Assembly (NCBI GenBank): GCA_025677825.1
Contig: JAIXMO010000036.1
Location: forward strand, 186,001-250,000
From: Helicostylum pulchrum
Lineage: Eukaryota > Mucoromycota > Mucoromycetes > Mucorales > Mucoraceae
Length of the DNA stretch: 64,000 nt
Reading direction: 5' to 3'
Shown here: piece by piece, positions 58,832 to 64,000 of the stretch
How positions within the stretch are numbered: the first letter of the stretch is position 1
Layout: the number at the start of each line of letters is the position of its first letter
The notes under the pieces: model-generated
The model's input: the letters and a program-made list of their open reading frames with translations, nothing else
What the model was told of the DNA's origin: nothing
The model's database searches: none
Made by a program: the position numbers and the translations under genes

Positions 58832-59763
58832 ACGATGCCGTCACGTCTTTCTTTAAACGAAACGACGATAGACATACCATCGATGATGGTGATACTTTTT
58901 TAAGGTAATGCGTTATACTCGAAAGTATATATTTTTTTCGGTAAGGGTTAAATTTTATTTCATATTTGTCAGGTTTACTAATTTCTTTGAAATCCATAGT
59001 CCCTTTATCCTTTAATGTATTGGGCGAATACAACTAAATAGTGAAATTATCATTATTTTAGTGAGAATATATATTGGTTACTTTTGCACGTAATATTTTA
59101 TATTTCTACAGAGAGAGAGAGAGACGGGGGGACGATACCTCTTTATCTTTTGTAGCAAGTTTTCCTGTACCTTGTATATTTTAGTAGGAGATACAATCGT
59201 CACTTTTATTTCCTTAATCCTTCTAGTTACCGGCCGTGTAAGACAAAAAAAAAAAATACCTCATTCGATAAAATAAAGAAAAATACAAATTAAAATAAAA
59301 AAGAAAATGAAACTATAGCTTAAGTATGCTTCTATTTGTGAATAGAAAAATTAGACCGAGAACAAAAAGGTTTTTTGGTTTGGTTTACACACTATTCGGG
59401 GTGTTAAGTTGAAGGTGTCGGTTTGGAACCCGTGATAATATTTTCACAGGATCCGTTAAATGGGGCGCGTTTTTTTTTTGCTCTTGTTGAGAATGAAGCC
59501 TTGTATATTTCAGCAAAGTCGAAAAGCATTGTCGTATCATATAATCATGCACATAAGAAATAATAGAAGACAACAGAACATTAAAGGGGGTTCAAGTGTA
59601 TTTATCATCATCATAATCATCATCATTATTATTTTTAAGGGCAGCCGTGTGTGATGTAATACATGCCAAGTGGATATTATATAAGAAAAAAAGGCGAAAG
59701 AACCCAAAGAAAGGCTTTTTTCTTTTCTTTACAACTTTCTTTTTTTCTTAATTTAAATCAAAA
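58832..59763. other. Intergenic, TM2 gene 5' side
   Basis: About 930 bp. It contains a GAGAGA run (59112-59123), a CAT-type repeat (59601-59625) and a T-rich leader just before the TM2 ATG (59715-59760). No supported gene. Confidence 0.4.
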
Positions 59764-60357
59764 ATGTCTACTGAATACGGTGCTGTAAACAACCATGATG
59801 AAGAGACTCCTTTGGTCTCAAGAGATATTGATGCTCAAGAGACTTGTGGACAAAAGGTTAAGCGTGTTCTCCATAGCCATCGTCTTCACATTATCTTTGG
59901 TTGGATTGGTATCATTGCTCTTACTGCTATTTTGACTTTATCTTTGCACTATGCCTTCAAGGATGATTCTCCCAAGCTTCCCGAGGATCCTACTGATGAT
60001 GGTGATGCCGATTTGGATATGCAGTGTGTTTCTGAGCGTAGTTGGTTCGTCGCTCTTATGCTTTCCATTTTCCTCGGTCCCTTGGGTATGTGTTTTAAAA
60101 CTTATCAAATTATCATAAAATTATATATCTAATAAGTTGTATTATGTTATAGGTGTTGACCGTTTCTATCTCGGTTATATTTTCCTCGGTATTCTTAAGC
60201 TCGTTACTGCTGGTTTAGGGTAAGCTTTATAAACCTGTTTTTTTTCTTCTCTGTAACTAATTTTTATTTTAATAGTGGTATCTGGTGGACCATCGATGTT
60301 GTCTTGATCGCTCTTAACGTTGTTAACGATCACCCCAACGGTTGTCACTTGAGATAA
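59764..60357 (+). CDS. TM2-domain membrane protein
   Basis: Three exons (59764-60085, 60153-60219, 60276-60357) encode 156 residues. A polar N-terminus (MSTEYGAVNNHDEETPLV) resembles the start of vacuolar or endosomal membrane proteins with a dileucine-like ETPLV. A first membrane segment lies at about 43-63, a Pro/Asp-rich loop follows, and then the TM2 domain: SWFVALMLSIFLGPLGVDRFYLGYIFLGILKLVTAGLGGIWWTIDVV in two helices, with the conserved GxDRFYLG turn. The last residues are NDHPNGCHLR. TM2 proteins are poorly understood; some animal relatives act with Notch. The extra N-terminal helix makes it three-spanning. Confidence 0.88.
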
Positions 60358-60879
60358 ACTTCTTTGACTTTTCTTTATTCCCCCAAAAAAACAGTATATA
60401 TAATAAATAATTCACTTTCTGTATATGAAAAAAAACACACAGTTTGCAAAAGGGAGGGGGGGGGGGGTTGGATGTTGTAGTACCAATGTGCCTTGGCAAA
60501 AAAGAAGGCGACGGTAACATGTTACACTGAAAAAGAGTGTTTCATGCTAACCTAGAAACAGTGACAAGCTTTCTTTACTTGTCATACAAGTTGTTGTCCT
60601 ATTCTTAACTGAATATGCTTATTTGTTTTGTCAGTTGTAACTATACAAACAACGGCATGTTATAGTCACGACAATATATTTTTGAAGAAAAAAGGGGCAA
60701 TAAGTTGATAATCATTACATACACTGTATTTGATGTAGAAAATAAGGAGTACTATTGTGTGTATACCATGCATGCAAAAAAGAGAGAAAAAGAGAAAGAT
60801 AAAGCAAATCTTGTTCACTTCTGGTTCTTTTTCTTTTATCTGCTCTTTTATTCTCTTTTTTAAAAAAATAGAAATATAA
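60358..60879. other. Intergenic TM2 gene / glycosyltransferase-like gene
   Basis: 522 bp. A G-run (GGGAGGGGGGGGGGTTGG, 60452-60471) is notable as possible G-quadruplex DNA. The rest is AT-rich with a CT-rich leader before the next ATG. No gene seen. Confidence 0.45.
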
Positions 60880-62251
60880 ATGTCACCATCTTTTACCAGA
60901 CCTATAATGTTAAATATCCTTTCGAGTAAAGCCTACATAACCTCACTTTCCAAACGGTCCCTCTTTCTATCTGTACTATTTACCACCTTACTTATATTCT
61001 GTTTCACTTTATCAAACTCGGCCCCGTGGTTTCTATCAAAAGACCACACATATTACCTCTCGCGGGCCAGAAATGATACGCATTTACTATCCAGTAACAA
61101 ATTCACTAATTGTCAAGGTCGCTGTGCAACTCCCGCCATCACAAACTTAGACGCAAGACAAGTATTCGAAGCTTGTTTAGATAGAGGAAGCTTGCCCGAA
61201 TATTACTTGACTATTATCGTCGTATCTAGAAACGATAACTATGCTGATTTTCAATACGAGCGGTTTCAAAATATGTTGGATAGTACGTTTTTAATGGCGA
61301 AAGAAACACATACCAGAATCGAGTTATTGATTGTTGAGTGGAACCCGGATAAAAATAAAAAGCTAATTCAAGATGCTTACAGGTAAATAAATATATATGG
61401 AGAACATACTGAAAACGTTTGTTCATTTATTTACAATGTAGGTTTCGTCGTTCAGAGTATTTGACATACCGTATATTGACTGTACCGAAAGAAATACACG
61501 ATACATTTAAATACGAGACTTCAAAATCAGTCTATGAGTTTGAAGGTAAAAACTTTGGCATACGACATGCTAGAGGCGAATTTATAGTGTGTACGAATCA
61601 AGATGATATTTGGTCGAATAATATGTATCAAGCCATTCAATCTAAGTTATGGCAAAACGATATGATTTATACACAATTTCAAGATGAACACAACAGGTAA
61701 AAGTAGATTTGCATACGTATAAAAGAGAGGGAGGAGACTAACAAATATTTTACAGTGTAATAAGCCCTGAATCAATTTCTTTAGTTCAACTATCAGATTT
61801 CCCAACAGATACAGAGATACAAACCAGTTGTCATATTGCAAGCAAGAACGACACGCTGCAATTTAGTCTGCCCAAACTAGACAGAGACAACTATTTACGT
61901 ATCGGCCATGAAGCAAGTGATTTTACTTTAGCTCACAGAGAAGTTTGGATGTCGGTAGCAGGGTACAGGGAAATTGGTGCGACGATTTGGATAGATGTTG
62001 AGTTTCTGTTAACTTCTTTTCACAGCAAAGGGATACCAATCACGTATTCAATTCAACCATTTAACTGTCATCAAGTACATACACCAGTGAAACACAAGGG
62101 TGCTGAGTTTGATAACAAGGATGTAAAAGTAGAAGATATTATATCAAATCAAGTATCGTATGTCAATATGGGGCATTGGGGATTATCACATTTAGACTTG
62201 TATCCATCTGGTTTAAAATGTAACGTATTTCGTGGAGGACTAGGAAAATAA
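60880..62251 (+). CDS. Type II membrane protein, glycosyltransferase-like (GT-A)
   Basis: Three exons (60880-61382, 61442-61696, 61756-62251) encode 417 residues. One membrane segment near the N-terminus (about 30-48, FLSVLFTTLLIFCFTL) with basic residues before it fits a Golgi type II protein. The lumenal part has YLTIIVVSRNDNYADFQYERFQNML, IELLIVEWNPD, then EFEGKNFGIRHARGEFIVCTNQDDIWS. The last segment holds a DxD-like acidic motif (NQDDIW) where GT-A enzymes bind nucleotide-sugar and metal. The C-terminal half contains FTLAHREVWMSVAGYRE and WIDVEFL, usual positions of a catalytic acid. The acceptor and sugar are unknown. It probably acts in wall or glycoprotein glycan synthesis. Confidence 0.75.
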
Positions 62252-62341
62252 AAATAAAAGGTTTTTTATTTTTATTTTTTATATGTGTATTTCAATTGTA
62301 GAGAGAGAGTTAAGATGCGATATAAATGATTTTTTTTTTCT

Positions 62342-64000
62342 TTAAGTGATGACGGTAGGAGTGTTACGACCAGTAAACTTTTCAAGTTCTGATAACTCTA
62401 AAGCAACATCAATCAAAGGCTTTAAAGCAGTTTGAGTTTCGTTTGTATATTCGGTGGTATCATTAGAGTACTTTTCAACATAGAGACGCACAGTAGCACC
62501 TTGAGAACCAGTACCAGATAAACGAATGACGATACGAGATCCATCCTTAAAGATGATACGGACACCTTGGTTCTTGGAAATACTTCCATCAATGGGATCC
62601 AAATATTCAAAGTCATCCGCTTTGTCAATTGTGAAACCACCAATGGTCTTATTGGCTAATTCGTTCTTTTCGATTTGATGACGAAGGCGATCGACCATCT
62701 CTTCTGCACTCTTACCATCCACTTCTTCATAATCGTATCTAGAAAAGAAATTACGACCGTAAATTTGGTAATGCTTTTGGAGAATGTCTTGAACACTGGT
62801 TGGTTTTTCCTTATTTACATGAGCAATAATACTTAACCAAGCTAAAAATAAAAAGTCAGTAAAAGGATTTTTTTTTTTTTACGTAATCCAAAAAAAACAT
62901 TCTGTATTACCTAAAACGGCCCAGAGACCATCTTTTTCACGGATATGATCAGATCCCGTACCGAAAGATTCTTCACCGCAAATAGAACAACGACCGGCAT
63001 CCATTAAATTACCAAAGAATTTCCAACCGGTAGGAACCTCAAAGTATTCCAGGCCCATCTTTTTAGCAACTAAATCAATAGCTTGAGAGGTAGGCATAGA
63101 GCGAGCTAAACCGTGTACACCGTTCTTTTGGAAATAAGGAATAGCTTCTTTAGCATAATGTGCAATAATGGCAACACTGTCAGAGGGGGTAACAAAGGCC
63201 TTTTTACCAATAATCATATTACGATCACCATCACCGTCAGATGCAGCACCAAAATCAAGACCGTCTTTTTCAACGCTTTCAACTAAATCATGAGCATAAG
63301 TCAAGTTGGGATCAGGATGAGCACCGCCAAAATCAGGAAGAGGTACACAACGCATAATACTTGATTTATCAAGCCCAAATTCCTCAACAAATAAACGTTG
63401 ACCATAAGGACCTGTAACACCGTTCATGCCATCAAACAACATTTTGAAATCCTTGTTGTTGGTAAAGAAGGACTTGATTGAATCAAAATCAAAGATTTCC
63501 TTCATTAATTCGACGTAATCATTGACACCGTCGATAATCTCAACGGTTAAGTCACCGATCTCTTGCGTACCCAACTTGGAGAAATCAACTTTAGGAACAA
63601 TACCGACCTTGAGTTCTGTAATGGTTTTTGAGTTCTCGTAGATTTTGTTTGTGACGGACTCGGGAGCAGGACCGCCGTTAGAGCAGTTGTATTTAATACC
63701 AAAATCGTTTTCGGGACCACCAGGGTTATGCGAAGCGGTTAATAAGATACCACCAGTAGCTTTACGTTTACGAATAATGTTTGAAGCAGCAGGTGTAGAA
63801 ACAATACCATTAAGACCCACAATTAATCTTGAAACCTATTTTTTATAGTTTTTTTTTGTAAGGAAACACGTAAAAAAAAAAAAAGATAATAAAAACACTT
63901 ACACCTTGACCTAAACTACACTTTACAATAACTTGTAAAACCTCGTCAGAGTAGTAACGACCATCACCACCAACAACAATGGTGGCATTCTTGGGTCCAC
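62342..64000 (-). CDS. PGM2: Phosphoglucomutase, 5' end outside window
   Basis: Three exons are visible (63903->64000, 62911-63835, 62342-62841), about 506 residues; roughly 60 N-terminal residues lie beyond the right edge. The enzyme interconverts glucose-1-phosphate and glucose-6-phosphate. The active-site serine loop is [18 protein letters not shown]. The metal loop is DGDGDRN, and [37 protein letters not shown] is the sugar-binding region. [19 protein letters not shown] is the phosphate-binding loop. The protein ends [10 protein letters not shown], the usual C-terminus of eukaryotic PGM. It converges on the glycosyltransferase-like gene with 90 bp between stops. UDP-glucose for the wall depends on it. 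Confidence 0.96.

Noticed and set aside
1..64000. Search for tRNA, rRNA, CRISPR arrays and prokaryotic operons
   Set aside because: No cloverleaf with a GGTTCGA-type T-loop, no regularly spaced repeats and no Shine-Dalgarno-linked gene strings were seen; spliced eukaryotic genes throughout.

Overview
This window looks like nuclear DNA of an early-diverging filamentous fungus, most probably a Mucoromycota/Mucorales species. The evidence is AT-rich sequence with long A and T runs, genes split by short GT-AG introns (mostly 50-90 nt), fungal markers (septin CDC10, Zn2Cys6 regulator, GH18 chitinase, GH81 glucanase, URC4) and decayed eukaryotic transposons. I rebuilt exon chains by reading splice sites and keeping phase; all multi-exon models below close in frame. 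Product names rest on family motifs recalled from knowledge, not on searches.

Layout. 1-5 kb: SRR1-like gene (3' part), proteasome beta-2 (PUP1), a broken MULE transposase, RNase H1. 5.6-12.2 kb: two convergent paralogues of the glycine-rich-domain protein family (PF07173-like), each with 14 exons in matching phases, including 12- and 17-nt exons. 12-15 kb: spacer, a broken zinc-finger/HNH gene, a small RGG protein, NAA38. 16-21 kb: septin CDC10, an AHA1-type Hsp90 cochaperone with an unexpected C-terminal membrane segment, a monocarboxylate-type MFS transporter. 22-28 kb: a disordered protein, GH18 chitinase, URC4. 28-34 kb: DEAH helicase DHR1/DHX37 divergent from ESF2/ABT1, both ribosome-biogenesis factors. 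34-39.5 kb: mitochondrial rhomboid, GH81 glucanase, NDUFAF5-like methyltransferase. 41-50 kb: Zn2Cys6 regulator, secreted double-psi barrel protein, ACS-type MFS transporter. 50-55 kb: SWC2/VPS72, then ATP11 divergent from OXA1. 55-60 kb: Old Yellow Enzyme relic, a small unrecognised gene, a TnpB/Fanzor-like relic, a TM2 protein. 60.9-64 kb: a type II membrane glycosyltransferase-like protein and phosphoglucomutase (cut by the window end).

Functional themes are housekeeping: proteasome, ribosome biogenesis, mitochondrial assembly and proteolysis, chromatin, wall remodelling. Two head-to-head pairs join genes of one process (DHR1-ESF2 and ATP11-OXA1). The least explained features are the convergent glycine-rich pair with its micro-exons, the membrane-tailed AHA1, and the degraded Fanzor-like and HNH genes. 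No tRNA, rRNA, CRISPR array or prokaryotic operon was seen.
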